Assembly: GCF_945859825.1 (NCBI RefSeq)
Contig: NZ_CAMAPC010000003.1
Coordinates: forward strand, 1-64,000
Length of the DNA: 64,000 nucleotides
Direction: 5' to 3'
From: Pseudoalteromonas holothuriae
GTDB taxonomy: Bacteria > Pseudomonadota > Gammaproteobacteria > Enterobacterales > Alteromonadaceae
A program made the position numbers and the translations under genes. The notes under the pieces were generated by a model. It saw only the letters and a list, made by a program, of their open reading frames with translations, did no database searches and was not told the DNA's origin. This document shows, piece by piece, positions 45,460-54,854 of this stretch; the first letter of the stretch is position 1; each line of letters opens with the position of its first letter.

Positions 45460-46716
45460 CTATAATTTAAAGTTAATGCGTTCTCTATCCGACAGGTTCG
45501 TATATTTTGAAATAACGACTTGTTGGCCCGCATTTAAGCCGTTTAGTACCTCAATATACTGCGTATTGATGGCACCAACCTTTAGTTCTTGTTTTGTCGC
45601 ATAAGTGCCTGACTCATCCACTACAAATGCCCAATTACCACCCGTGTCATCATAAAAACTGCCACGCTCAAGTAATAAAACATTTTGTTTGTGCTGAAAC
45701 GTCAAATCTAAAGCAATACTTTGACCATTGCTAACGCTGCTGGGGGCATCACCAAGGAACGTTAAATCTACCGTAAACTTATTGTTTTTCACCTGCGTAT
45801 AGATTTTGTCCACACCTAAGATATAACTTTGATTGTTAATCAAAGCTTCACCCTGTTGGCCTTTTTTGACTTTGGACAAGTAGAATTCATCTACTTCAGC
45901 CACTATCTTATAGTTACTACTTTGTTCTCCCAAAACATCAATTTGTCCTAAACGCTCTCCTGAGGTCTTTGACTCGCCAACGGTAATATCAAAGCCCGTT
46001 AAGAACCCACCGACGGGTGCTCTAACGACTAAGCTATCTCGTGCTTGTTGTAACTGATTCCTGTTTTGTTCTAACAGTTCAATAGAACTGTGTATTTGCT
46101 TTGCTTGAATTGCACTCAATTTATTGTGAAGGTCCAGCCTCTCTTGTTGCAAAACAAGCTTATTTTTGTTGTAAGCTAGCTCTTTTTCAGCATCTTCAAA
46201 TTTTGACTTTGCGACCGCGCTACTATCGAGCAATGGCTCTATGCGTTTAATATCCTGCTTTAGTTGAGTTATTCTATAGCTGGTATTTAGAATTGCTTCT
46301 CTAAGTGACAGCGTTTCTTGATCCAAATTCAGCAACGTTGTGCGCAACTGGTTGCTTTGCTCTACAATGGCCGTATCTCGAGCCATAGTGTTCAAAATCA
46401 GGGGGGTATTGTTAAATGACAGTAATGCCTGCCCCTTCTCTACATAGGCACCATCGTGAACCAATACGGCTTTTACGTTTCCACCTTCTAATGCATCAAG
46501 AAATACCGTTTCCTTCGGCTTAACAACCCCTCTTAAAGGTACGAAGTCTTTAAACTCACCAACAAACACTTTACTCAGGGTAAGTTTACTTTTTTCAAGC
46601 TCCACCGCACCGGCTGAACTTTCTAGCATGTTGTAAAGCAAATACCCCACAACTGCCAAACCAGCTAAAATATAGATGGGCTTAGGGCTTTTCCTTTTCT
46701 GGATCTTCTTATCCAC
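45460..46716 (-). CDS. HlyD/MacA-type periplasmic adaptor subunit
   Basis: 418 residues. GTG start at 46716, supported by a run of G upstream. There is one N-terminal TM segment (~13-30), a lipoyl-like domain (GGNVKAVLVHDGAYVEKGQALLS; AKV-type), a long coiled-coil hairpin (~105-230), the second lipoyl half (RDSLVVRAPVGGFLTGF) and beta-barrel domains. It connects an inner-membrane MacB-like pump to an outer-membrane channel, which is not encoded in the window. Its first codons overlap the MbtH gene by 8 bp, so translation is coupled. Confidence 0.88.
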   Translation of the reverse strand: MDKKIQKRKSPKPIYILAGLAVVGYLLYNMLESSAGAVELEKSKLTLSKVFVGEFKDFVPLRGVVKPKETVFLDALEGGNVKAVLVHDGAYVEKGQALLSFNNTPLILNTMARDTAIVEQSNQLRTTLLNLDQETLSLREAILNTSYRITQLKQDIKRIEPLLDSSAVAKSKFEDAEKELAYNKNKLVLQQERLDLHNKLSAIQAKQIHSSIELLEQNRNQLQQARDSLVVRAPVGGFLTGFDITVGESKTSGERLGQIDVLGEQSSNYKIVAEVDEFYLSKVKKGQQGEALINNQSYILGVDKIYTQVKNNKFTVDLTFLGDAPSSVSNGQSIALDLTFQHKQNVLLLERGSFYDDTGGNWAFVVDESGTYATKQELKVGAINTQYIEVLNGLNAGQQVVISKYTNLSDRERINFKL

Positions 46717-46930
46717 AATCCCCCCTGTCGCTTGATGAGTTAGCTAAATCTTGCTGTAAAGACACTGGTGATATATCAGTCCAAACATCTGCGATATAAG
46801 CAAGGCAGGTTTCCTTATCACCTTTGCAATCTGCTAGCGTCCAACCATTTGGTACTTCTTTTTCTTGTGGCCAAATACTATATTGACCTTCATGGTTATA
46901 AACCACGACAAACGATTTAAAATAATCCAT
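46709..46930 (-). CDS. MbtH-like NRPS accessory protein
   Basis: 73 residues, family length. It has the conserved pattern NHEGQYSIWPQEKEVPNGW, then CLAYIADVWTDISPVSLQQD, with the invariant Trp and Pro positions. MbtH-like proteins bind and activate amino-acid adenylation domains. The only AMP-forming domain in this window is not a typical amino-acid A domain, so its real partners probably lie beyond the right edge. It is in the middle of the operon, overlapping the HlyD gene. Confidence 0.92.
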   Translation of the reverse strand: MDYFKSFVVVYNHEGQYSIWPQEKEVPNGWTLADCKGDKETCLAYIADVWTDISPVSLQQDLANSSSDRGDCG

Positions 46931-46949
46931 ATTTCACTCCAACTAGAAT

Positions 46950-47447
46950 TTAAATGTCGCTGTATATAGCACCAGCAATATGAAAAACAATGAGCCACCA
47001 CACTGCATCAATTAAGAAATGATGTACTGAAATAGCCATATTAAACAAATCTCTATCTGGCTCTGCAAAGTCGAATAGCGTTATCCCAAACAGCTCAACA
47101 CTATCAGCACTATTTATCAACATAACCATACCTGACGCAGCCAGTGAGAACAGTGTTAAATAAAAAATCGTATGTACTAGTTTTACTAAACGACCATGAT
47201 TAGCACTTTTATACTGTAATCTAGAGTAAGATTTTTGTCCTATTCCACTGTAGATTAACCGTATAATAAGCAATACCAACATGGATATTACCAATCTAAA
47301 ATGCAGCTGAATTGCGTCAGGTCTAACCTTCTCTGGTTCATTTACATCGTAAAATATACCCCATGTACCCATCAGTATTATTAACATCAAGATTGAACTT
47401 CCCCAATGGAGCCCTCTGTCTACGATATATTTATTTTTATCATTCAT
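46950..47447 (-). CDS. Cytochrome b561-type di-heme membrane protein
   Basis: 165 residues with four membrane segments. Likely heme ligands are His14 (DRGLHWGSS), His49 (QLHFRLVISM), His143/144 (SVHHFL) and the His in IVFHIAGAIYSD, matching the CybB/YodB group. It may pass electrons from quinol or to a periplasmic partner. Being inside a biosynthetic operon is unusual. It could supply electrons to an oxidative tailoring step, but no partner oxidase is recognised. Confidence 0.8.
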   Translation of the reverse strand: MNDKNKYIVDRGLHWGSSILMLIILMGTWGIFYDVNEPEKVRPDAIQLHFRLVISMLVLLIIRLIYSGIGQKSYSRLQYKSANHGRLVKLVHTIFYLTLFSLAASGMVMLINSADSVELFGITLFDFAEPDRDLFNMAISVHHFLIDAVWWLIVFHIAGAIYSDI

Positions 47448-47460
47448 TGCTACTCTCCGG

Positions 47461-48378
47461 CTACTCCATATTTGCTACTAATTTTCTGTTTTTTATTGAT
47501 GATAATATTGCTGGCATACCATGTTTCATAATTAACCTAGCCAGACCCTTATCAAGCAATGCATCTTTCCATATTTTTCGTACCATAGGCTTATTAAAGT
47601 CAGCCAGCTTATAGATTGGAGAAGCCCAGCACTGCGCTAATGTGATCCCAAAATTTTTATTTACCGGCTCCACACCATGCCACCAGAAAGGCGGAATATA
47701 TAGGCTATCCCCCTCCTCGACCGTAACTTCCCAAGGCTTAATTTCATCTTTATAGTTGTCAAAACATGTCGGGCCATCAAGGTACTTATATTGCATCAAA
47801 TCTTTATACAATTGCTTAAACGCAATGCAACTTGGCGCTAATAATCCAACCTGCTTTGTTCCCTTTATTTGGCACATCAATGTTTCGTCAATTTGATGAA
47901 AGTGCCATGCTGTACCTGCGCCGCTATACATAAAAAACCTTTGCTCAGGATAATAAAGAGGCGCTGGTATATTAGACAAGAATGAAAAGTTACCTAAGTC
48001 ATTCTTTAATGGTGAGAATGGTCCGCTAGCATTACAAAAAATTGAAGGCATGCTTACGATGCCATCCTCGTTATCTACGATTTTCTGCAAAGCATCTTTG
48101 AACCTTCCTTGTTGTTCACGGCGCGCCATATTTTTATGATCTAAGTAATTCGAGTGCTCATAAAACCTAACTTGTGGATTGCCTGTTACGTCAGCCAGAT
48201 AATCAATATCATGCCACTTTTGCATTACAGGCCAATGACTAACGGCTCCTTTGATCAGGCAAGGCTTGTTAAGATTTACGTGATTCTCTACAAAATGTGC
48301 TTCTGATAGCTCACTAGCCTCATATGTAACAACCTCCATGGCGTCAACTCTGTTTGGAATATACTTTAAAATTTCCAT
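47461..48378 (-). CDS. Cupin_8/JmjC-like oxygenase homologue with altered metal motif
   Basis: 305 residues. The N-terminal part (KPCLIKGAVSHWPVMQKW) and the core (MYSGAGTAWHFHQIDETLMC, QIKGTKQVGLLAP, then DSLYIPPFWWHGVEP) fit bacterial Fe(II)/2-oxoglutarate hydroxylases of the JmjC/FIH group. In these the metal triad is H-x-D...H. Here it reads His159-Phe-His161 with distal His234, so the carboxylate ligand is replaced by His. It may therefore use another chemistry or metal. It lies two bases before the AspH-type gene's end, forming an oxygenase pair in the operon. Confidence 0.78.
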   Translation of the reverse strand: MEILKYIPNRVDAMEVVTYEASELSEAHFVENHVNLNKPCLIKGAVSHWPVMQKWHDIDYLADVTGNPQVRFYEHSNYLDHKNMARREQQGRFKDALQKIVDNEDGIVSMPSIFCNASGPFSPLKNDLGNFSFLSNIPAPLYYPEQRFFMYSGAGTAWHFHQIDETLMCQIKGTKQVGLLAPSCIAFKQLYKDLMQYKYLDGPTCFDNYKDEIKPWEVTVEEGDSLYIPPFWWHGVEPVNKNFGITLAQCWASPIYKLADFNKPMVRKIWKDALLDKGLARLIMKHGMPAILSSIKNRKLVANME

Positions 48379-48379
48379 A

Positions 48380-49108
48380 CTAATTCATATCCACAGTAGT
48401 CAGTATCTGACGGTACTGGCGGTTTAAAACCTGAGCGACTTTTCTCCCTTTGGTACGAGCAAATTGACGATACCCTAGCCACTTTAAAGCTTTGCTGGTT
48501 GGACGCACGAAATCGACAATAATAATTGTACGTTCATTTTCTGATGTTTTTCGAACCCAATGAGGTTGGGTTACATCGGCTACAAAAGCTTTACCCTGCT
48601 GCCAAGAGCGCTTTTGACCTGATACACTGATAAAATTCTCGCCATCCTGTGGTGTCGTCAACCCTAAGTGGATCCTTAAAGTGCCATTTCTATCATCGCT
48701 GTGTTCAGGAATATCTTTGCGCTCACTCGGAATTGTTGAGAAAGTTACGGAGCAATATTCAGGTACTATGCGACTAACAAGTGCCAATGTTTTAGGAAAA
48801 TGCTTTGCGATTGCTTCAATTTTATAACCATAAACCATCAGATGAAGGAGCTCCCAAGGCTGGGTACCAAAGCTACTCGTCATGCCGGGGAACAAGTCTT
48901 CTTTATCAATGTTACGCTTACTGGCATTTTTAAAGTCCGCCAGTTCATCAGATATAATGTGATGATTTTTTTCAAGCTCAATCAACCAATCAAGATCCTC
49001 TGCATCCCAAAATACCCGACCTGACAAGGGTGAGCTTGCCAACACTTTTTGATGAACAGCATTAAAGTAGGCATTACTTAATGATCCAATAAATCTTTGT
49101 ACCGCCAT
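48380..49108 (-). CDS. Aspartyl/asparaginyl beta-hydroxylase-family protein, copy 1
   Basis: 242 residues. The catalytic core reads ERKDIPEHSDDRNGTLRIHL, then WQQGKAFVADVTQPHWVRK and NERTIIIVDFVRP. The metal-binding His of EHSD and of PHW, and the 2-oxoglutarate-binding Arg-x-His (RIH) and Arg (NER), all fit the AspH family. In NRPS pathways such enzymes (for example SyrP) hydroxylate carrier-bound aspartate at the beta carbon. Here it would hydroxylate an amino-acid or acyl intermediate. It is paralogous to the protein at 53893. Confidence 0.82.
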   Translation of the reverse strand: MAVQRFIGSLSNAYFNAVHQKVLASSPLSGRVFWDAEDLDWLIELEKNHHIISDELADFKNASKRNIDKEDLFPGMTSSFGTQPWELLHLMVYGYKIEAIAKHFPKTLALVSRIVPEYCSVTFSTIPSERKDIPEHSDDRNGTLRIHLGLTTPQDGENFISVSGQKRSWQQGKAFVADVTQPHWVRKTSENERTIIIVDFVRPTSKALKWLGYRQFARTKGRKVAQVLNRQYRQILTTVDMN

Positions 49109-49160
49109 ATCCGTTCCCTCTTATCCTTTTGCATATGTTTATATTATTGTTTTTAATTTT

Positions 49161-51338
49161 TTATAACTTCAGGCTATGCACCTGCATAGTTGTATCACCT
49201 TCACTGAATTGCAGCCTTTCTCCACTAGGCAACTCTAGACCTTCGTTTTCAAGCCCCCAGTTTTTTAAAACCATGTAGGCATGTCCATCAGGTTGACCAC
49301 TGTAGCTGAGTTCAATATGCTTCAAGCTATCTGTCAATTTATAAAAATGAACAACTTGGTTACCTTGGCCCGGTGTCACTTTGATATGCTCGCCTGCAAT
49401 ACTGATCACCTCAAGGTTTTGTTTTGGGACTATTAACATGAGACTGTCCGTTGTAGTGGTAGTGGGTATACTAACTAAATATTTTCCACTATCTTGTGCC
49501 ACAATGTTGAACAGCTCTGGTAACTTACTTTCTGCAGTTGGCAATGGCAAGCCGTATGATAGATAACCCGGTGCCCAAGGGTAATACTCTCGCATAGGTG
49601 TCTGATACAAATCATGACTGCTATTTTGAGCAGTTCGTGTATTGCCAAATGCAATAAGAAAAGACTCCCCCTCTGCATTTTGCAAATTGATATAGTTGAG
49701 ATGATCTGTTTTGGTATGCTGTGCATTTGTAACCGCCAGCACAGCTACGATAAACGCACCAGAGATACTGAGCCACTTTGCCTGCTCAGGAATAGCCAGC
49801 ATGCTCAAACTTGAACTGAGCAAGGTGCCCGCTAATGTCCACAATACGAGTAATGCTATGGGATATTGATAGCCCATGGCCAAATATAAAAGTTCACTGA
49901 TGGTCCAAAGAGAAACCATGGTTACCATCGCTACACCAATAAAAAGTATAAACATTAAGGTGGGATACTTATTTAGTTTAACTGCGGTAATTAGCACCAC
50001 AAAAACCAAACCCAGCAGTGGTAGCACTGGCGCAACTAAGCTTGGGTTTGCCAGTAACAATATAAGTGACAGAAAAAACACGCCCAGCCACGGGACTAAA
50101 GCAATACTATATCTATCTCGCCCAAACGTACTAAACAACGGATACAGTAGACCCAGTAACATACTGACGATCATAAGATATGGTGTACTGTGCTCTGATA
50201 AATGAAAAAAACCTATGCCCCAGCCAAAGACAGCAGCCAATAATAAGACCCCAACCCACACCAACATTTGGAACATTAAGACATCTATTTCTAGCCTTTT
50301 AATTTTTTCCAAATGCCAAACCAGCACACAGAACACACCTATAAAAATAAACAAAATTAGCGGTGTCCATTCCAAAGGCCAACTGAACAGTTTAACTGTC
50401 AACAAATCTGAAAATGCTAGATTATCTTTATCATGGTTGCTTTTCTTGTTGCTAAGCATATGTGTGGCTAAGCGCAGCGCATTCTCGCCTTGATGCTGGA
50501 CACTTTGTAAACTTAAGTTATGTAAATTGTCTGCATCAGTATGATAGTGTTCACTGCTGCCAATAAACGCAAAGTTTGCCCCTTGGTAACCCGCTTGCTT
50601 GTACAATGTAAAATCGGTATTGTTCGGCATCAACTCATAAACACCGGTAAAAAACGAGCTGGCTAGTGGCCGCACCAATGCCTGCGTCATTGCAGATACG
50701 GTTGAATAATTATCTTTTCCTGTTTCAAAAATGAGACTAGGCCCTGACGTACCTCTTGCCTCTAAATTGATAACGGATTTAACCTGTTTAGCCCAACTGT
50801 GATGTTCAATAAACGCTTTAGCACCGAGCAAGCCTATTTCCTCCCCGTCAGTGAACAATAGCATTAAGCCTTCATCCATTAACCGATGCTTTGCAAGCTC
50901 AAGTGCGATCATCATACCAGCACCAGGATCAGCGTCACCAGAGCTTGCTGGTACAGTATCGTGGTGAGTCGTGACCAGTACATAATTCTCACCCCGATAG
51001 CTTGAACTTCTCGCAACAACGTTCACTACTTCACTGCATTGCAAACTGGTGTGATTACATACTAATTGCTGTTGTAGCTCGACCTGAAGCCCAAGGTCTT
51101 TGAGATAACTGTATATATTGTTAACTGTGTTCAGGTTCGCCTCACTCCCCGTTGGGCGGGGAGTATTTGCTACAACGACTTGCTGATATTCTATCTTGGC
51201 TTGTTCAGAAGAAAATAAACTGTCCTGCTCCGATGGTACTAATGAAGATTGAAGTATGCTTTTGCTTGCAAACAAAGTGATGCCAGCCAAACATGCAAAT
51301 GCAGTCAGCCAACTTAAATTTCTTATAAAAATATTCAT
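49161..51338 (-). CDS. Membrane-bound M28-family metallopeptidase
   Basis: 725 residues from the ATG at 51338, which has AAGAG seven bases upstream; an ATG at 51362 lacks spacing to a ribosome site. There is an N-terminal TM, then a periplasmic M28 domain with VTTHHDTVPASSGDADPGAG (metal ligands His and Asp), LLFTDGEEIGLLGAKAF (catalytic Glu pair) and SEHYHTDADNLHNLS. About seven to eight further membrane segments (~325-550) and a C-terminal periplasmic domain follow, as in FXNA/ERMP1-like peptidases. In this cluster it may cut a peptide from the exported product or confer self-protection. It lies between the FtsX permease and an AspH gene. Confidence 0.82.
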   Translation of the reverse strand: MNIFIRNLSWLTAFACLAGITLFASKSILQSSLVPSEQDSLFSSEQAKIEYQQVVVANTPRPTGSEANLNTVNNIYSYLKDLGLQVELQQQLVCNHTSLQCSEVVNVVARSSSYRGENYVLVTTHHDTVPASSGDADPGAGMMIALELAKHRLMDEGLMLLFTDGEEIGLLGAKAFIEHHSWAKQVKSVINLEARGTSGPSLIFETGKDNYSTVSAMTQALVRPLASSFFTGVYELMPNNTDFTLYKQAGYQGANFAFIGSSEHYHTDADNLHNLSLQSVQHQGENALRLATHMLSNKKSNHDKDNLAFSDLLTVKLFSWPLEWTPLILFIFIGVFCVLVWHLEKIKRLEIDVLMFQMLVWVGVLLLAAVFGWGIGFFHLSEHSTPYLMIVSMLLGLLYPLFSTFGRDRYSIALVPWLGVFFLSLILLLANPSLVAPVLPLLGLVFVVLITAVKLNKYPTLMFILFIGVAMVTMVSLWTISELLYLAMGYQYPIALLVLWTLAGTLLSSSLSMLAIPEQAKWLSISGAFIVAVLAVTNAQHTKTDHLNYINLQNAEGESFLIAFGNTRTAQNSSHDLYQTPMREYYPWAPGYLSYGLPLPTAESKLPELFNIVAQDSGKYLVSIPTTTTTDSLMLIVPKQNLEVISIAGEHIKVTPGQGNQVVHFYKLTDSLKHIELSYSGQPDGHAYMVLKNWGLENEGLELPSGERLQFSEGDTTMQVHSLKL

Positions 51339-51382
51339 ACTACTACTCTTTAAGGCAGCCATCCTTGATGGCTGCCCGATTA

Positions 51383-53806
51383 TTACTCATCTCTTAGAGA
51401 GTTCGCTGGAGGTATGCTTGCTACACGGATAGCCTGAGAGGCAATCGTGATGAAAGACAAAATCAATGTAACAACAATCACCGAAATCAAAGACAATATG
51501 GGAAAATCAATTCGGTAAGAGAATTCACTAAGCCAATTTGACATCATAAAGTAAGCTAATGGTGCTCCAATCAAGTTAGATAGTGCTACCAACTTCAAAA
51601 AGTCTTTGCTTAACATAGAGATAATATCAGGCATTTCGGCACCAAGTACCTGACGAATACTGATTTCTTTGACTTTGCGTTGCGCAGTGAACATCGATAG
51701 ACCAAATAATCCAAGCAGTGCTATAGTCACAGCGATGATAGAAAAACAAGTAAATAACTTGAGCCGGTGCTCTTCATCCCTGTACAGACTGTCAAAACCA
51801 ACATCTACAAAGCCATCAATCATTGATATATTCGGTAACTTCTGTTTCCACACATTTCTGATATGAGCTAGCGCTTCTTGCTGATCACCATTAATCCTTA
51901 TGCTTATGTCCTTCATGTACGGTCTCATAACAAAATAAACCTGAGGGTGAATTGGGTCATGCACTGACGACACATGAATATTTTTACTAACACCAATAAT
52001 AGTTGTCATTACATCACGTTCGCCATCAATTGACTTGATAATCATTTGTTGGCCTACCGCTGTGGCTGGCGTTTTCCACCCCAACACTTCAACAGCGCGC
52101 TCATTAATTATTACACCTGCTCCTGATTCAGAAGTAAATGCTTCACTTTTACGCTGCTCGCTAAACGCCTGACCAGCAACCATATTTATGCCATAGGTGG
52201 AAAAGTAATTAAAATCAATTGCATTAAACGCGATATAATCAAACTCAGGTTGATTTTTTGATGGAATTCGATACTGGACACGACCCATTAACGATACAGG
52301 CGGTGTAGACGAAGAAGCAGTAACATCTGTTATCTTTGGATGGCTCTGCCATTGTGATTTCATGACTTCGTAAGCGTCGCGTACCGCAGGGTTACCCGCA
52401 CCATATAAAACCACCATATTTTCTTTCTCGTAACCTACGTCTATATTTTTCGCAAATTGCACTTGCTGATAGACGACTAACGTTGCAACCATAAGTACAA
52501 CAGAAACGGCAAATTGTACTATGACTAGTAACTTACGCAGCTGAGTTCCACCAAAACGACCTGGTTGGAAATCACTGTTACGTAGTGCAACTATAGGGTT
52601 AAGAGCAGCTTGATAAAATGCCGAATAGCCACCTCCCAGCAGAACAACCACCGCCAGAATCACGAATAACCCAACCCAAAACTCTACATTTTGCCAATCA
52701 AACTGAATATCTAAAGAAAGGAAGCTATTAAAATAAGGTAAGAAAAATACAATACCAATCAAAGCAAGTATGGCAGAAATGACTGACGTTACTGCTGATT
52801 CAGTAATAAACTGCATCGCCAGCTGGCCTTTTTCAGCCCCCAATACCTTACGAACACCCACCTCTTTCGAACGCATGGTGGCCAGTGCTGTAGATAGGTT
52901 AATGTAATTAAAACAAGCCATAAGCAAGATTGCTAAGGCCACTATTGCCATAGTAATAACCGCTGAAATATCGCCGCCTTTTTTCATTTCAAATTTGCGT
53001 GATGAGTGCAAATGGATATCTTGAATCGATTGAATTTCCAAGCGAGAAACTTCCGGGTTTGGCAGTCGGTTGTTAATAAATTCTGGTAACCCCATCATGA
53101 TAGGTGAAATTGACTGACCTTCATGTAGCTTTATATATGTATAACCGGCCGCTCGACCATTCCAATCTTCAAGAATATCTTCACCAAAAAATTGCTGTAG
53201 CATCGGCATGCTTAGTAATACATCAAATGACAAGTGAGTATTTTTTGGTAGATCATCCAACACCGCTGTGACTATGACATTGCGTGTGCTGTCAAGTAAC
53301 ATGCTCTTATTAATCGCGGCTTCAACTGAACCAAAGTATTTCAACGCTTTATTTTTTGTTAATACTACAGCTTCAGGTTGACTCAGCGCAGAGCTTAAAT
53401 TACCAGCTAATACAGGTAATTCAAATATCTCAAAAAAGTTTTCATCCGCAAAATATACTCTTTCATTAAAGCTTTTATTTTCGTATTTCAGATCAAATCC
53501 GCCCATCATTAATCTGGTATAACTTGCAATGCCATCGAAATCACTTTTTAATAATACTCCGACAGGGGGGGATGTTAATGCAACGACTATCGGATCTTGG
53601 TTTTCTCCACGCTCAACTCTCGTAGTTACACGATAAATTTGCTCTGCTTGTTTGAAGTTCTGGTCATAGCCTGTTTCATTCTGAATGAATAGCCAGATGA
53701 GAATACAGCAAATGAAACCCACAGTGAGTCCAACAATGTTGATTGCTGAATACAGCCATTGTCTGAGTATATTCCTGTACAGAATTGTTAAATAATTGGA
53801 GAGCAT
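51383..53806 (-). CDS. MacB/FtsX-type ABC transporter permease
   Basis: 807 residues from the ATG at 53806 (an in-frame TTG is at 53812). Architecture: TM1 (~20-42), a large periplasmic MacB_PCD domain, three TM (~285-400), a fourth TM, a second periplasmic domain and three C-terminal TM. The two FtsX cores are RSKEVGVRKVLGAEKGQLAM and VKEISIRQVLGAEMPDIISM. This is the long, duplicated form common in Bacteroidetes and gammaproteobacteria. It pairs logically with the ATPase at 44755 and the HlyD adaptor at 45460, although six genes separate them. Confidence 0.88.
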   Translation of the reverse strand: MLSNYLTILYRNILRQWLYSAINIVGLTVGFICCILIWLFIQNETGYDQNFKQAEQIYRVTTRVERGENQDPIVVALTSPPVGVLLKSDFDGIASYTRLMMGGFDLKYENKSFNERVYFADENFFEIFELPVLAGNLSSALSQPEAVVLTKNKALKYFGSVEAAINKSMLLDSTRNVIVTAVLDDLPKNTHLSFDVLLSMPMLQQFFGEDILEDWNGRAAGYTYIKLHEGQSISPIMMGLPEFINNRLPNPEVSRLEIQSIQDIHLHSSRKFEMKKGGDISAVITMAIVALAILLMACFNYINLSTALATMRSKEVGVRKVLGAEKGQLAMQFITESAVTSVISAILALIGIVFFLPYFNSFLSLDIQFDWQNVEFWVGLFVILAVVVLLGGGYSAFYQAALNPIVALRNSDFQPGRFGGTQLRKLLVIVQFAVSVVLMVATLVVYQQVQFAKNIDVGYEKENMVVLYGAGNPAVRDAYEVMKSQWQSHPKITDVTASSSTPPVSLMGRVQYRIPSKNQPEFDYIAFNAIDFNYFSTYGINMVAGQAFSEQRKSEAFTSESGAGVIINERAVEVLGWKTPATAVGQQMIIKSIDGERDVMTTIIGVSKNIHVSSVHDPIHPQVYFVMRPYMKDISIRINGDQQEALAHIRNVWKQKLPNISMIDGFVDVGFDSLYRDEEHRLKLFTCFSIIAVTIALLGLFGLSMFTAQRKVKEISIRQVLGAEMPDIISMLSKDFLKLVALSNLIGAPLAYFMMSNWLSEFSYRIDFPILSLISVIVVTLILSFITIASQAIRVASIPPANSLRDE

Positions 53807-53892
53807 GTTCAAACTTGTTCCTGTATATTGTTATTTTTTAGGAGCTTTTAGTGTATTTAGTACCCTAAAAGCTCGTACAACACTAAATAAAC

Positions 53893-54618
53893 TTACAATC
53901 GAGCGTCATTTAGTGCTTTATCGTGAAGTTCGAAAATTTCTTTCACTGGTGCATTTTTGACTTGATAATTGAAAACAAATCTAGATAAAGCCCGAACCCA
54001 TTTTGGAACTGGCCTAAAGGTATCAATTAAAACGACGAGCCTTTCTTCATCTGACTCTTTTGTAACGGAATGCAACGCCGATGCATCAAACGCAAAACAC
54101 TTCCCTTCTTCCCAAGGCTGGCGCACACCATTTATCGTGATCGAACACTCCCCCTCTGGCACAACCAAAGGTAGATGACAGATTATGCATTGGTTATGCC
54201 CATCTCTGTGCGGTGTTATTTCTTTACGATTACCACCTAATAATGAAAAGCGAATGCTGAATAATTCAGGAACATGTGTTTCTAAAAGTTTGACTGTTTC
54301 AGGGAAATGAGTACTCAGAAGATCATTTTTTTGGTTATTAATACGCAGGTATAACATGCCCCAACGCCCGTCACCAAAATTGGCCTTATTGTTTGAAGTT
54401 CTTAAATCTTCCAAATCAGGAAGGCGGGATAATGACGCTCTGTAACGATTAAATTCGTTAAGAACCACCTTATGGTTTGCTTCTAACTCCTTCATCCATG
54501 GCATGTCTTCTGCGTGCCAAATATAGTCGGACTTCACTTTACTAAACTTTCTATTTAAAAATTCAGTGAATATGTACAGAGGATTAAAAATAAGAACGTT
54601 GAGAATTATATTTATCAT
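53893..54618 (-). CDS. Aspartyl/asparaginyl beta-hydroxylase-family protein, copy 2
   Basis: 241 residues from the ATG at 54618 (AAAGGA upstream). It opens with a short hydrophobic stretch. The core is EITPHRDGHNQCIICHLPLV, WEEGKCFAFDASALHSVTKE and EERLVVLIDTFRPVP. Both metal-binding His residues and the distal Arg are present. The Arg of the usual R-x-H-L motif is Ile here (IICHL), which may weaken 2-oxoglutarate binding or shift specificity. It is a paralogue of the protein at 48380. The 236 bp up to the PKS stop contain no gene and may hold an internal promoter. Confidence 0.8.
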   Translation of the reverse strand: MINIILNVLIFNPLYIFTEFLNRKFSKVKSDYIWHAEDMPWMKELEANHKVVLNEFNRYRASLSRLPDLEDLRTSNNKANFGDGRWGMLYLRINNQKNDLLSTHFPETVKLLETHVPELFSIRFSLLGGNRKEITPHRDGHNQCIICHLPLVVPEGECSITINGVRQPWEEGKCFAFDASALHSVTKESDEERLVVLIDTFRPVPKWVRALSRFVFNYQVKNAPVKEIFELHDKALNDARL

Positions 54619-54854
54619 TATTATATTTCCTTTCAATCATAAAATTCAGACAATGTAAATGTGATATCTATACAGAATTTTTTGACTTTTACACTGCTAT
54701 GGCCGATGCTTAATAAAAGTGCTATCAGCATTCCATGCTTCTCAGCAAATCAGCCCAGCCTTTATATAACACAAGCCCAAAAAAGTCAATATACAGTAAA
54801 TACATAGATAGTAAAACCTACACATCAATCACATTTACTACATTTAAAACCTTT

